Made by a program: the position numbers and the translations under genes | In this document: positions 48,402 through 56,414 of the stretch, piece after piece | Numbering within the stretch: the stretch's first letter is position 1 | How the letters are laid out: each line of letters starts with the position of its first letter | The notes under the pieces: generated by a model | The model's input: only the letters and a program-made list of their open reading frames with translations | Database searches by the model: none | Told to the model about the DNA's origin: nothing | Assembly: GCF_036226605.1 (NCBI RefSeq) | Contig: NZ_CP109000.1 | Span: 5,142,501 to 5,206,500, forward strand | Length of the DNA stretch: 64,000 nt | Source: Streptomyces sp. NBC_00704 | Lineage (GTDB): Bacteria > Actinomycetota > Actinomycetes > Streptomycetales > Streptomycetaceae | Direction of reading: 5' to 3'

Positions 48402-48678
48402 GAACTCTCCTCGTGGGGAGTCGGGGCGTGGGGGGCGGTGCGTGTGCCGGGTGCGGCGGTGCGGTGCCGCACATCGTCGATGCGTGGCATGGACAGGTCA
48501 AGGGAGGACAAAGCGCTGATGGCCGGAACCATGCGAAGAACGGCGCATGACCGGCCGAGAAGTGTAATTGCGGCCCCATCCGCGGAAAGCGATCACACGC
48601 GCGAGCCCGGTGAGCACATCGGGTGGAGATCGCGCACGCCCTCTTGCCGCCCGTGTGTCTTTGGGCTTTCTTGACCTC
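48402..48678. other. Divergent region between carboxypeptidase and Nramp-related genes
   Basis: These 277 bases are less GC-rich than the surroundings around 48510-48600 (GAAGTGTAATTG) and must hold both promoters. No convincing gene or clear repeat was found. The Nramp-related ATG lacks a ribosome site, which suggests a leaderless mRNA or a different start. Confidence 0.5.
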
Positions 48679-50094
48679 ATGGCGGACACCACGGGACCCC
48701 CCACGGGAAACTCCACGGGACATTCCACGACCACCGGCACTCCACCCGGAAGCGACGACAACGCCGCACCGCGCAAATCCAGTTGGAAGTACATCGGCCC
48801 CGGCATCGTGGTCGCCGCGACCGGCGTCGGCGCCGGCGACCTGGTGGCCACGCTCATCGCGGGCAGCAACTTCGGCTACACCCTGCTCTGGGCGGCGATC
48901 GTCGGCTGCCTCGTCAAGATCTCCCTCGCCGAGGCGGCCGGCCGCTGGCACCTGGCCACCGGCCGCACCCTCTTCGACGGCTGGGCGAGCCTGGGCCGCT
49001 GGACGACGTGGTTCTTCGTCGCCTACGTCGTCGTCTGGGGCTTCGTCTACGGCGCGGCGGCGATGTCGTCGAGCGCGCTGCCGCTCCAGGCGCTGTTCCC
49101 GGACGTGATGGACCTGCGGTGGTGGGCCGTCGCCTGCGGGCTGGTCGGCCTGGTGTTCGTGTGGTTCAACAAGTACGCCGTCTTCGAGAAGGTCATGACG
49201 GTCCTGGTGGGCGTCATGTTCGTGGTGACCGTCTATCTGGCGGTCCGCGTCACCCCCCACCTCGGCGAGGCGTTCGCGGGCCTGCTGCCGGTCCTGCCGG
49301 ACGAGAAGGACTCCGTCCTCAACACCCTCGGCCTGATCGGCGGCGTGGGCGGCACCATCACCCTCGCCGCGTACGGGTACTGGGTCAACGCCAAGGGCTG
49401 GACCAACGCGGGCTGGATGAAGGTGATGCGGCTCGACAACCGGATCGCCTACCTCACCACCGGCGTGTTCGTCGTCGCCATGCTCTTCGTCGGCGCGGAG
49501 CTGCTGCACTCCGCGAACGTGGCGATCGCGAGCGGCGACAAGGGGCTCGTCCAGCTGAGCGACATCCTGGAGGCGCGGTACGGGAGCGCGACGGCCACGT
49601 TCTTCCTGATCGGCTTCTTCGCCACCTCCTTCACCTCGCTGATCGGCGTCTGGCACGGCGTCAGCCTGATGTTCGCCGACTTCGTGGCCCGCTACCGCGA
49701 CCGCGCCGAGACCACCACCGCCACCTCCGCCCCCGGCTCAACCCCCTCCCCTTCCCCCTCCTCCTCCTCGTCCACCGCCGCCGCGCACGTGGCCTCCGGC
49801 GACCGGGAGCGGTCCTGGCCCTTCCGGGCCTACCTGCTGTGGCTGACGTTCCCGCCGATCGTGCTGCTCTTCCAGGGGCAGCCGTTCCGCCTGATCATCC
49901 TGTACGGCGTGCTGGGCGCGGCCTTCCTGCCCTTCCTGGCGGGGACGCTGCTGTGGCTGCTGAACTCCGCGCGCACGCCCCACCCGTGGCGCAACGGACT
50001 GCTGAGCAACGCGATGCTGGTGCTGGCGGGCCTGCTGTTCCTGGTGCTGTGCGTGAAGCAGATCTGGGACCAGCCGTGGGGGGACGTCTTCTGA
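48679..50094 (+). CDS. Nramp-related divalent metal transporter without DPGN motif
   Basis: The ATG at 48679 gives 471 residues; the first 40 are disordered and Thr/Gly-rich. Ten or eleven hydrophobic helices follow, beginning with IGPGIVVAATGVGAGDLVATLIAGSNFGY, which aligns with helix 1 of Nramp transporters. The metal-binding DPGN of classical Mn2+/Fe2+ transporters is replaced by GVGAGD, so substrate choice must differ; Nramp-related magnesium transporters also lack this motif. A Ser/Pro/Thr-rich loop (about 345-380) interrupts the C-terminal helices. The frame continues upstream but without family similarity. Confidence 0.85.
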   Translation: MADTTGPPTGNSTGHSTTTGTPPGSDDNAAPRKSSWKYIGPGIVVAATGVGAGDLVATLIAGSNFGYTLLWAAIVGCLVKISLAEAAGRWHLATGRTLFDGWASLGRWTTWFFVAYVVVWGFVYGAAAMSSSALPLQALFPDVMDLRWWAVACGLVGLVFVWFNKYAVFEKVMTVLVGVMFVVTVYLAVRVTPHLGEAFAGLLPVLPDEKDSVLNTLGLIGGVGGTITLAAYGYWVNAKGWTNAGWMKVMRLDNRIAYLTTGVFVVAMLFVGAELLHSANVAIASGDKGLVQLSDILEARYGSATATFFLIGFFATSFTSLIGVWHGVSLMFADFVARYRDRAETTTATSAPGSTPSPSPSSSSSTAAAHVASGDRERSWPFRAYLLWLTFPPIVLLFQGQPFRLIILYGVLGAAFLPFLAGTLLWLLNSARTPHPWRNGLLSNAMLVLAGLLFLVLCVKQIWDQPWGDVF

Positions 50095-50226
50095 GCGGCG
50101 GCCCGGGCGGCGGCGCGGCGGATCGCACGGCCGGTCGCGCGTCGCGTTCGCGGCCGGCGGCGCGGCGCTCTGTGTCGCCGACGCCCGGGCCCGAGCCGGA
50201 AGGCCAGTCCATCGCCGGTTTCCTCG

Positions 50227-51498
50227 TCAGTCCTCGGAGCCGCGCCACCGCGGGCTGAGCGCGATCGCCCGCAGCTGCCCGATCGTCAGGGCGGGCTCCT
50301 CGCGCGTCGCCGACCGGTCCTGTGCAGCGGAGTTGAAGGCGCTGATCACCACCCGCAGGCCGTCCTTGCGCAGGGTGTCGACGGTCCACATCACGACGCC
50401 CTCGCCGCCCTTCTCGCCCGGTCCCTGCCGGGTCGCGACGCGTGTGCCGTCGGCCAGCGTCTCGGCGTCGGAGCCGAACAACTCGCCGGCCGTGTCGGAC
50501 ATTCCCGGCTGCACGTTGACCTGGACCAGGCTGCCGCCCTTGCCGTCGTCGACGACGAAGTAGGCGTAGCCCGTCTCCTGGCTGCCGTGCGCGACGCGCT
50601 TCAGGTCCTTGGGCAGCAGGAGGGTGAGCTTGCGCAGGATGAGCCAGCCGGTCATCTCCCCGCGCGGGGCGGCGGAGCCGGACGACCCCGGCGAGGGGAC
50701 CCGCTCCTTCTCCTCGGGCATGGCGTCGATGATCCGGCGCCAGTCGGGGGCCGCGGCCAGGGCCTTCAGCCCGGCGACCGTCAGCGGCGGTTCGGGCCGG
50801 GTCACCGGCTTGTCCTTCTCCGCGGCGGCGTTCCACTCGCCGACGCTGACATGGTGCCCGGCCGGGGTGACCAGGTCCGCCCCCCACGCCTTGGTTTCCG
50901 CGCGGCGGTCGGGATACTCGTAACCCCGATAGACGGTGATCGCCGACCCGTCGGGCAGCAGCCCGGTGCTGCAACTCTCGAAGGGCGACTGCCCGCCCTT
51001 CTCCGGGCAGGGCGTCACGGCGGTGGACGGATCGAGCTTGTGGGTGCCGTTCGAGCGGACCCGGTCGAGGCTCACGGAGACGGACCCCACGCCTTTGCCG
51101 TCGTCGAACGCACCCGCCGCGAGCGGGGGCAGGTCCCCGTCGGTGCCACGCGCGTCGGTGGTGGTGAACTTTCCTCGCGGCAGCAGCTTGCGCAGGGTGC
51201 GGACCACGTCGTCGGCCGAGTAGGCCTTCGGCGCGGCGCTGCCGTCGGCCGCGAGCGAGGGGGGCTTCGGGGCGGACGCGTCCTGCCACGGCGTCAGCAG
51301 CGCCCCGCCCACACCCGCGAGGGCCAGGCCGGCCGCGCCGCCCGCCACGGCCGCCCTGCGCCGCAGCCGCAGCCGCTGTCCGCGCGCTGCCCCGGCGGCC
51401 ACGAGCGCGCCGCCGGGGCTGCCGAAGGCGCCGCCGGTCTCGTGGAGGGCGGCGGCGAGCCGCTCCTCGAAGGGGTCGGTGTGCTGGTCTGCGGGCAT
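50227..51498 (-). CDS. Membrane-anchored protein, probable partner of ECF sigma factor
   Basis: This 423-residue protein has a 50-residue basic cytoplasmic N-terminus (FEERLAAALHETGGAF, RGQRLRLRRR), one membrane helix (AAVAGGAAGLALAGVGGALL) at about 49-68, and a large extracellular part without a family I recognise. The start lies 69 bases after the sigma-factor stop and follows a purine-rich site. Single-pass proteins encoded behind SigE-type ECF sigma factors in Streptomyces often have this layout, and the short cytoplasmic part may bind the sigma factor; no ZAS zinc motif (HxxxCxxC) is present, so an anti-sigma role is inferred only from position. Confidence 0.7.
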   Translation of the reverse strand: MPADQHTDPFEERLAAALHETGGAFGSPGGALVAAGAARGQRLRLRRRAAVAGGAAGLALAGVGGALLTPWQDASAPKPPSLAADGSAAPKAYSADDVVRTLRKLLPRGKFTTTDARGTDGDLPPLAAGAFDDGKGVGSVSVSLDRVRSNGTHKLDPSTAVTPCPEKGGQSPFESCSTGLLPDGSAITVYRGYEYPDRRAETKAWGADLVTPAGHHVSVGEWNAAAEKDKPVTRPEPPLTVAGLKALAAAPDWRRIIDAMPEEKERVPSPGSSGSAAPRGEMTGWLILRKLTLLLPKDLKRVAHGSQETGYAYFVVDDGKGGSLVQVNVQPGMSDTAGELFGSDAETLADGTRVATRQGPGEKGGEGVVMWTVDTLRKDGLRVVISAFNSAAQDRSATREEPALTIGQLRAIALSPRWRGSED

Positions 51499-51567
51499 GG
51501 GGAAACCACCGTCTCTCGCGGAAGGGGATGGACGTCGTCGTCGGCCGGGCGTCGGGAGACCCGCGGC

Positions 51568-52080
51568 TCAGGGTCTGGCGTACTCGCTCATGTCCTCGCC
51601 GAGCAGCTCCCGCAGGCGTACGAGGGCCCGGGAGCAGCGCGTGCGGACCGCCGCCGAGCTGGCGTTCATCGCCCCGGCGGTCTCCTCGACGGAGCGGTCC
51701 TCCCAGTACCGCAGGACCACGACGGCCCGGTCCTTGGCAGGCAGCCGGCCCAGCGCCTGGAGCAGGGTGAGCCGCAACGGCATGTCGGCCGCCCCGCCGT
51801 CGGCGACCTCGGGGAAGGCCGCGACGGCCCGCTCGCGGCTGCTGCGCCGCCGCTGATGGGCGAGGAAGGCGCGGGTGAGGACGGTCTGCGCGTATCCGGC
51901 CGGGTTGTCCACCCGGGACACGCGCGCCCAGCGCAGGTACAGCTTGCCGAGGGTCTCCTGGACCAGGTCCTCGGCGAGGTGCGTGTCCCCGGCGGTGAGC
52001 AGGCACGCCGAGCGGTACAGATGCCCGGCGCGTGCCGCCGCGAACTCGGTGTACCCGTCCGCGGGTGCGGACTGCCTCAT
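51568..52080 (-). CDS. ECF RNA polymerase sigma factor, SigE (SACE) family
   Basis: This 170-residue protein contains sigma region 2 (YTEFAAARAGHLYRSACLLTAG, HLAEDLVQETLGKLYLRW) and region 4 (LLQALGRLPAKDRAVVVLRYWEDRSVEETAGAM, AVRTRCSRALVRLRELL), the two-domain layout of ECF factors of the SigE/SACE kind common in Streptomyces. It recruits RNA polymerase to a small regulon, probably including its own operon. It is directly followed by the membrane-anchored protein gene. Its promoter and target sequence were not identified. Confidence 0.95.
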   Translation of the reverse strand: MRQSAPADGYTEFAAARAGHLYRSACLLTAGDTHLAEDLVQETLGKLYLRWARVSRVDNPAGYAQTVLTRAFLAHQRRRSSRERAVAAFPEVADGGAADMPLRLTLLQALGRLPAKDRAVVVLRYWEDRSVEETAGAMNASSAAVRTRCSRALVRLRELLGEDMSEYARP

Positions 52081-52201
52081 GAAAGCTCCCCCTGTGCCGG
52101 TCGGCGTGCTGTCCTCACCTCACTGATGCGGTGGGGGGCGGGAAATGTTTCACGGCGGACCGAAAGCGGGGCCCGCCGGCGGCGCCGGGTAGGTTTTCGC
52201 T

Positions 52202-52678
52202 GTGACAGACCAGCCGCCGCCACCGCCTTCCGTGCCCCCGGGTTTCGGCCCGCCCCCGCCGCAGTACGCCCCGGGGGCGACCGGGCCGCAGCCCGTTCCG
52301 CCGCAGCCCGTTCCGCCGCAGCCCGTTCCGCCGCAGTACGCCCAGCCGCAGTACGGCCGGCCTCCGTTCGCCCCGCAGCCCGGACCGCCGGGGCCGGGGC
52401 CGGAGTTCCTCGCGGTCGACAAGAACAACTCGGTCGTCGTCGACGCGTCGGGCGTCGCGTTCGAGATGTACGACATCACGGTCGACTTCCCGTGGCCCGA
52501 GATACGCAGCGTGCACCACAAGCCGAGCCCCGACGGCAAGGCCCTGATGGTCGCCGTCGTCCACCTGGACGGCAGGGTGTACGAGTGCGTGGTGCGGGCG
52601 AAGCCCAGGGAGCGGCTCCAGGCCTGGCTCGCCCAACTGCCCTGGGTGGTGGGCCACTACCGCCCGGCGGGGCACTGA
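52202..52678 (+). CDS. Small protein with Pro/Gln-rich N-terminus and PH-like domain
   Basis: This 158-residue protein starts at a GTG shortly after GGGTAGG. Residues 1-60 are a disordered Pro/Gln stretch with three exact PPQPV repeats coded by a 15-base DNA repeat. Residues 62-150 form a domain in the same pattern as the protein at 46342: VVVDASGVAFEMYDITVDFPWPEIRSVH and LQAWLAQLPW. It is conserved-looking, cytoplasmic, without a known family to me; a PH-like beta domain is the best guess. It ends before a very strong terminator. Confidence 0.78.
   Translation: MTDQPPPPPSVPPGFGPPPPQYAPGATGPQPVPPQPVPPQPVPPQYAQPQYGRPPFAPQPGPPGPGPEFLAVDKNNSVVVDASGVAFEMYDITVDFPWPEIRSVHHKPSPDGKALMVAVVHLDGRVYECVVRAKPRERLQAWLAQLPWVVGHYRPAGH
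52286..52330 (+). repeat. 15-bp exact tandem repeat in coding sequence
   Basis: CCGCAGCCCGTTCCG occurs three times in direct succession and encodes the PQPVP units of the protein at 52202. Exact DNA identity suggests recent slippage expansion, so copy number may vary between strains. Confidence 0.85.
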
Positions 52679-52681
52679 CGA

Positions 52682-52727
52682 GCGGCGCACCTCGCCACGG
52701 GGGCAGCCCCGTGCCGAGGTGCGCCGC
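52682..52727. terminator. 21-bp-stem bidirectional terminator
   Basis: Bases 52682-52702 pair with 52707-52727 with one mismatch around the loop GCAG. It lies four bases after the stop of the PH-like protein gene and 45 bases before the chitinase stop on the other strand, and so serves convergent genes. Confidence 0.85.
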
Positions 52728-52771
52728 AGGCCGTGGCGGGCGGTGTTCCCGCCGTCCTGCGGCAGCCCGTC

Positions 52772-54478
52772 CTACGGCAGCCCGTGCACGTGCGGGCCCA
52801 CCGCCGACGACCAGGCGTTGCCCGCCGTCGCGTCCCAGTTGGTCGACCAGGTCATCGCGCCGCGCAGTGCGGGATAGGTCTTCGAGGGCTTGAAGGAGCC
52901 GCAGTTGGCGCCCTTCGTCAGACAGTCCAGGGCGTTGTTCACCACGGACGGGGAGACGTAGCCGCTGCCGGCGCCGCGGGTGGAGGCCGGCACGCCGAGG
53001 CCGACCTGGGACGGGGACAGGCCGCCCTCCAGCTGGATGCAGGCGAGCGCCGTCAGGAAGTCCACCGAGCCCTGGCTGTAGACCTTGCCGTCGCAGCCGA
53101 GCATCGAACCGCTGTTGTAGTACTGCATGTTGACGACCGTGAGGATGTCCTTCACGTTCAGCGCGGTCTGGAAGTAGGCGTTCGACGTCGACTGCATGTC
53201 GATGGTCTGCGGGGCCATGGTCAGGATCAGTCCCGGGCCCGCCTTCGCGGACAGGGAGCGCAGCGCCTGGGACATGTAGGTGGCGTTGAGGCCGTTCTCC
53301 AGGTCGATGTCGACGCCGTCGAAGCCGTACGTCTGCATCAGCGCGTACACCGAGTTCGCGAAGTTCGCCGCGGACGTGGCGTCGTTGACGGACACCGTGC
53401 CGTTCTGGCCGCCGATGGAGATGACGACCTTCTTGCCGGCCGCCTGCTTGGCCCTGACGTCCGCCTTGAAGCGGTCCACGGTGTAGCCGCCGAGGCCGGC
53501 GGAGTCCAGCGTGAAGGACACCGCGCCCGGCGTCGAGGCGGCGTCGGCGAAGGCGACCGCGATGATGTCGTACGCCGCGGGAACGTCGGAGATCTTCTGG
53601 ACCGTCGCGCCGTTGTCGAAGTTCTGCCAGTACCCGGTCACGGCGTGCCCGGGCAGGGCGCCGCCGCCCCCGCCGTCTCCGCCGGTCGCGGCGGTGGTGC
53701 CCGTCACCGCCGCCGACTTCGCCGACTCGCCCGCCGCGTTGGCGGCCGTGACCTGGAAGGTGTACGCGGTCGAGGCGGTCAGCCCGGTCACGGTCGCGGA
53801 GGTCCCGGTCACCGTCGCCGCCTTCGCGCCGCCGCGGTAGACGGAGTAGCCCGTCGCGCCGGACACCGCGTTCCAGGACAGCGACACCGACGACGACGTC
53901 GTGCCGGAGACGGTGAGACCGCCCGGCGCGGACGGCACGGTGGGCGCCGGGTCGCCGCCCCCGCCGCCGTCGGGCCCGAACACCGAGACGTCGTCGGCGT
54001 AGTAGGCCGCCTGGCCGTACCAGCCGTGCGTGTACACGCTCACCGAGGTCGTGGACGCCCCGGTGGTGAACGTCGTCGACAGCTGCTTCCACGCCGGTGA
54101 GTCCGGGGTCCAGGTCGAGACGTCCGTCGTGCCGGTGCCGGTGACGCCGAGGTAGGTGTAGCCGCCCTGGACCCAGGCGCTCAGCGTGTAGGTGGAGGAG
54201 GGCTTCACCGCGACCGTCTGCGCGCAGCGGGCGTTGTCCTGCCCGGCGGGCGTCGCCTTGAGGGCGGACGCGCCGCCGTGCACGGGGGAGGAGACCGTCG
54301 TGCCGCTGCCGGCGGTACAGGTCCAGCCGGTCAGGCCGGCCTCGAAGCCCGCGTTCCCGGCGTTGTTCAGGTCCGTGGCGGACGCCTGAGCCGCGCCCGT
54401 CAGGGACAGGACGAGGGCGGCGGCGACGGCTCCCGCGGCTCCCGGCCAGAGTCGTGTCACGTGCTTAAGTGGGGACAT
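52772..54478 (-). CDS. Secreted chitinase: CBM-like domain, fibronectin III, GH18
   Basis: This 568-residue protein has a signal peptide (to about 33, ...GAAQASA), a carbohydrate-binding-module-like beta domain (36-167), a Gly-rich linker, a fibronectin type III domain (183-264), a second Gly linker, and a GH18 catalytic domain (277-568). The catalytic motif is intact: FDGVDIDLEN with Asp390, Asp392 and acid/base Glu394, preceded by KKVVISIGGQNG. The end (LRGAMTWSTNWDATAG) is typical of family 18 of bacterial ChiC/ChiD-like type. It hydrolyses chitin outside the cell. The promoter carries a DasR box, so it should be induced by glucosamine-6-phosphate. Confidence 0.97.
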   Translation of the reverse strand: MSPLKHVTRLWPGAAGAVAAALVLSLTGAAQASATDLNNAGNAGFEAGLTGWTCTAGSGTTVSSPVHGGASALKATPAGQDNARCAQTVAVKPSSTYTLSAWVQGGYTYLGVTGTGTTDVSTWTPDSPAWKQLSTTFTTGASTTSVSVYTHGWYGQAAYYADDVSVFGPDGGGGGDPAPTVPSAPGGLTVSGTTSSSVSLSWNAVSGATGYSVYRGGAKAATVTGTSATVTGLTASTAYTFQVTAANAAGESAKSAAVTGTTAATGGDGGGGGALPGHAVTGYWQNFDNGATVQKISDVPAAYDIIAVAFADAASTPGAVSFTLDSAGLGGYTVDRFKADVRAKQAAGKKVVISIGGQNGTVSVNDATSAANFANSVYALMQTYGFDGVDIDLENGLNATYMSQALRSLSAKAGPGLILTMAPQTIDMQSTSNAYFQTALNVKDILTVVNMQYYNSGSMLGCDGKVYSQGSVDFLTALACIQLEGGLSPSQVGLGVPASTRGAGSGYVSPSVVNNALDCLTKGANCGSFKPSKTYPALRGAMTWSTNWDATAGNAWSSAVGPHVHGLP

Positions 54479-54728
54479 GACAACAAGTTGGTCCAGACCA
54501 ATTCTGTTGTCAAGGGTTTCGCCCGTGGAGGGCCCGTGGAGGAGGGCGCCGCGTAACCTGCCCCGGTTTGCTGCGAGTTGCGCCCGGAAGAGTTGTCAGG
54601 CAGCTACGGAAAGCTGTTCTCCGGCCACAGGGGGCTGGATACAGTGCTGAGGTAGTCACGCAATGAAGTCACCCCGGTGCACCGGAGTAACTCCGGTGGG
54701 CCGGACCGCGGGAATCGGGGAGCTGCGC
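54479..54728. other. Divergent region between chitinase and Tad operon
   Basis: Besides the chitinase promoter, the region shows a perfect small hairpin CACCGGAG-TAA-CTCCGGTG at 54680-54698, just inside the possible leader of the Tad operon. No promoter for the Tad side was clear; GGATACAGT at about 54638 could hold a -10. Confidence 0.4.
54485..54513 (-). promoter_or_regulatory. Chitinase promoter with DasR-responsive element
   Basis: TTGGTCCAGACCAA (54488-54501) closely matches the DasR site (TGGTCTAGACCA core). On the minus strand TTGACA (54513-54508) and CAACTT (54490-54485) are 17 bases apart, so the box lies within the spacer and touches the -10, where a repressor would block transcription. 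The start codon is only six bases past this -10, so the mRNA may be leaderless. Confidence 0.85.
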
Positions 54729-55598
54729 GTGCCAACAGCCATTGCCGTGACCGGAGCCGACCTGGCGCTGCCGCCCCAGGACGAACGCACGCTGCCCGCC
54801 GCCGTCCTCGCCGACCTGGACCGCCGGCCGCTCGACGAGGCCCTCGCCGCCGTCCAGACCCTCGTCGACCAGCACGGGCACGTGATCGTCCTGTACTCGC
54901 GGACCGTGCCGCCCGCCGTCGAACAGCGGCTGCACACCGTCCGCTCGCTCCTGGAGAGCGACCGCATCGCGCTCTTCCGCCCCGACCTGCCGCCCCTCGC
55001 GGTGGCCGTCCTGGCCCGCCAGCTGCGCCAGCTCGCCTCCTGCGACCTCGGCCCCGGCGTCGTCGCCTCCGCCGGCCGGCTGCTCACCCACTACCTGCAC
55101 GCCGGAGCGCTCCTCGGCTCGGTCGCCCGCCTCGACCGCGTCCCCGGCGTCGGCCTGAAGTCCCACGCCCGCTCCTGGATCCCGGGCAGCCAGTTCGGCG
55201 TGCTCGCCCACCCCCAGCCGCAACTGGTGCGGGCAACACCCGAAACCGTCCTGCCCGGACCCGAGTTCGGCACCTGGCTGCTCGTCGCACGCGGCCACCT
55301 CCAGTCCGACTGGGTCACCGACGTCCTCGCCCCCGCCTGGAAGGCCCAGGGGCTGCGGGAGACGACGCTGCCCGCCGAGTCCGCCGACTGGTGGGGCACC
55401 GGCAAGGCGATCGAGTTCTGCGCCTACCTGCCCGACCTGTCCGTCCTCTACCAACTGGTCGCCTCGGTCCGGCAGAGCGTCTGCCACTGGTGCGGCATCG
55501 ACGTCATCGGCGACCGCTGCGTCTTCTGCTCCGCGACCCCGCCGGCCGCCGCCGAACTCACCGCCCGCACCGCCCGTGCGCTCACCGCGGGCGGCTGA
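54729..55598 (+). CDS. Conserved protein with C-terminal zinc ribbon, head of Tad operon
   Basis: The GTG at 54729, after GGGGAG, gives 289 residues; an ATG at 54663 is possible but its extension overlaps a hairpin and is not protein-like. The protein is soluble, mainly helical, with DEALAAVQTLVDQHGHVIVLYSR and ALFRPDLPPLAVAVLARQLRQLA, and ends in a four-Cys ribbon (CHWCGIDVIGDRCVFC). I do not recognise a named family. As it is the first gene before the CpaB-like gene on the same strand, it may belong to the Tad system or its control. Confidence 0.75.
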   Translation: MPTAIAVTGADLALPPQDERTLPAAVLADLDRRPLDEALAAVQTLVDQHGHVIVLYSRTVPPAVEQRLHTVRSLLESDRIALFRPDLPPLAVAVLARQLRQLASCDLGPGVVASAGRLLTHYLHAGALLGSVARLDRVPGVGLKSHARSWIPGSQFGVLAHPQPQLVRATPETVLPGPEFGTWLLVARGHLQSDWVTDVLAPAWKAQGLRETTLPAESADWWGTGKAIEFCAYLPDLSVLYQLVASVRQSVCHWCGIDVIGDRCVFCSATPPAAAELTARTARALTAGG

Positions 55599-55693
55599 AC
55601 CCGCATGACCCGCCCCTGCTCCCCTCGCCCCTGCGCCCCCCGCCCCTTTGCCCCCGCCCGTCCGACCCGACCCCCGACGAGGTTGTCCGGCTC

Positions 55694-56401
55694 ATGAACT
55701 CCCGTCAGCGCCGCGGCGTGATTCTCCTGCTCCTGTCGGTGGTGTGCGCCCTCGGCGCGTTCGCCGGCGTCCTGTCCGTCATGGACGACGTGAAGTCCAA
55801 GGTCGGCCCCGAGGTCACCGCGTACGAGCTGCGCGCCGACGTGAAGCCCTACACCACCCTGAGCGCCGACCAGTTCAAGAAGATCGAGATGCCGAAGCGC
55901 TGGCTGTCCGGGAACGCCGTCACCGACCTCGCGGCCATCCGCGGCAAGATCGCCGTGACGACCCTCAGGAAGGGCTCGCTGCTTCAGAGCGACATGATCG
56001 TCGACCAGCCCGCCCTCCAGCCGGGCCAGCAGGAGGTCGCCATCATGGTCGACGCCGCCACCGGCGTGGCCGGCAAGATCACCCCGGGGTCCTCGGTCAA
56101 CGTCTACGCCACCTTCGAGGGCGCCAAGGAGGGCGACCCCGACCAGTCGAAGATCATCGTCACCGGCGCCCGCGTCCTCGACGTCGGAGAGATCAAGGCC
56201 CTGGAACCGGACCAGAACGACCGCGGCCGCTCGGCCACCGACGCCGTCCCCATCACCTTCGCGCTGTCCACCCTCGACGCCCAGCGCATCACGTACGCGG
56301 AGTCGTTCGCCAAGCGCGTCCGCCTCGCCCTCGTGGCACCCGGCGGCAGCGCCACGGTCCCCGACCGGGACCGCACGTACGAACTCGCCACGGACAAGTG
56401 A
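55694..56401 (+). CDS. CpaB/RcpC-like SAF-domain pilus assembly protein
   Basis: This 235-residue protein begins with one membrane helix (RRGVILLLLSVVCALGAFAGVL). A SAF domain follows (YELRADVKPYTTLSADQFKKIEMPKRWL, IRGKIAVTTLRKGSLLQSDMI), then a RcpC/CpaB C-terminal region (PGQQEVAIMVDAATGVAGKITPGSSVNVYATF). In Tad systems this protein sits in the envelope and guides pilus assembly. Only part of the canonical outer-membrane set would be needed in a Gram-positive cell. It follows the zinc-ribbon gene by 95 bases and precedes the CpaE-like gene by 13. Confidence 0.9.
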   Translation: MNSRQRRGVILLLLSVVCALGAFAGVLSVMDDVKSKVGPEVTAYELRADVKPYTTLSADQFKKIEMPKRWLSGNAVTDLAAIRGKIAVTTLRKGSLLQSDMIVDQPALQPGQQEVAIMVDAATGVAGKITPGSSVNVYATFEGAKEGDPDQSKIIVTGARVLDVGEIKALEPDQNDRGRSATDAVPITFALSTLDAQRITYAESFAKRVRLALVAPGGSATVPDRDRTYELATDK

Positions 56402-56414
56402 GAGGCCGCCGCCC

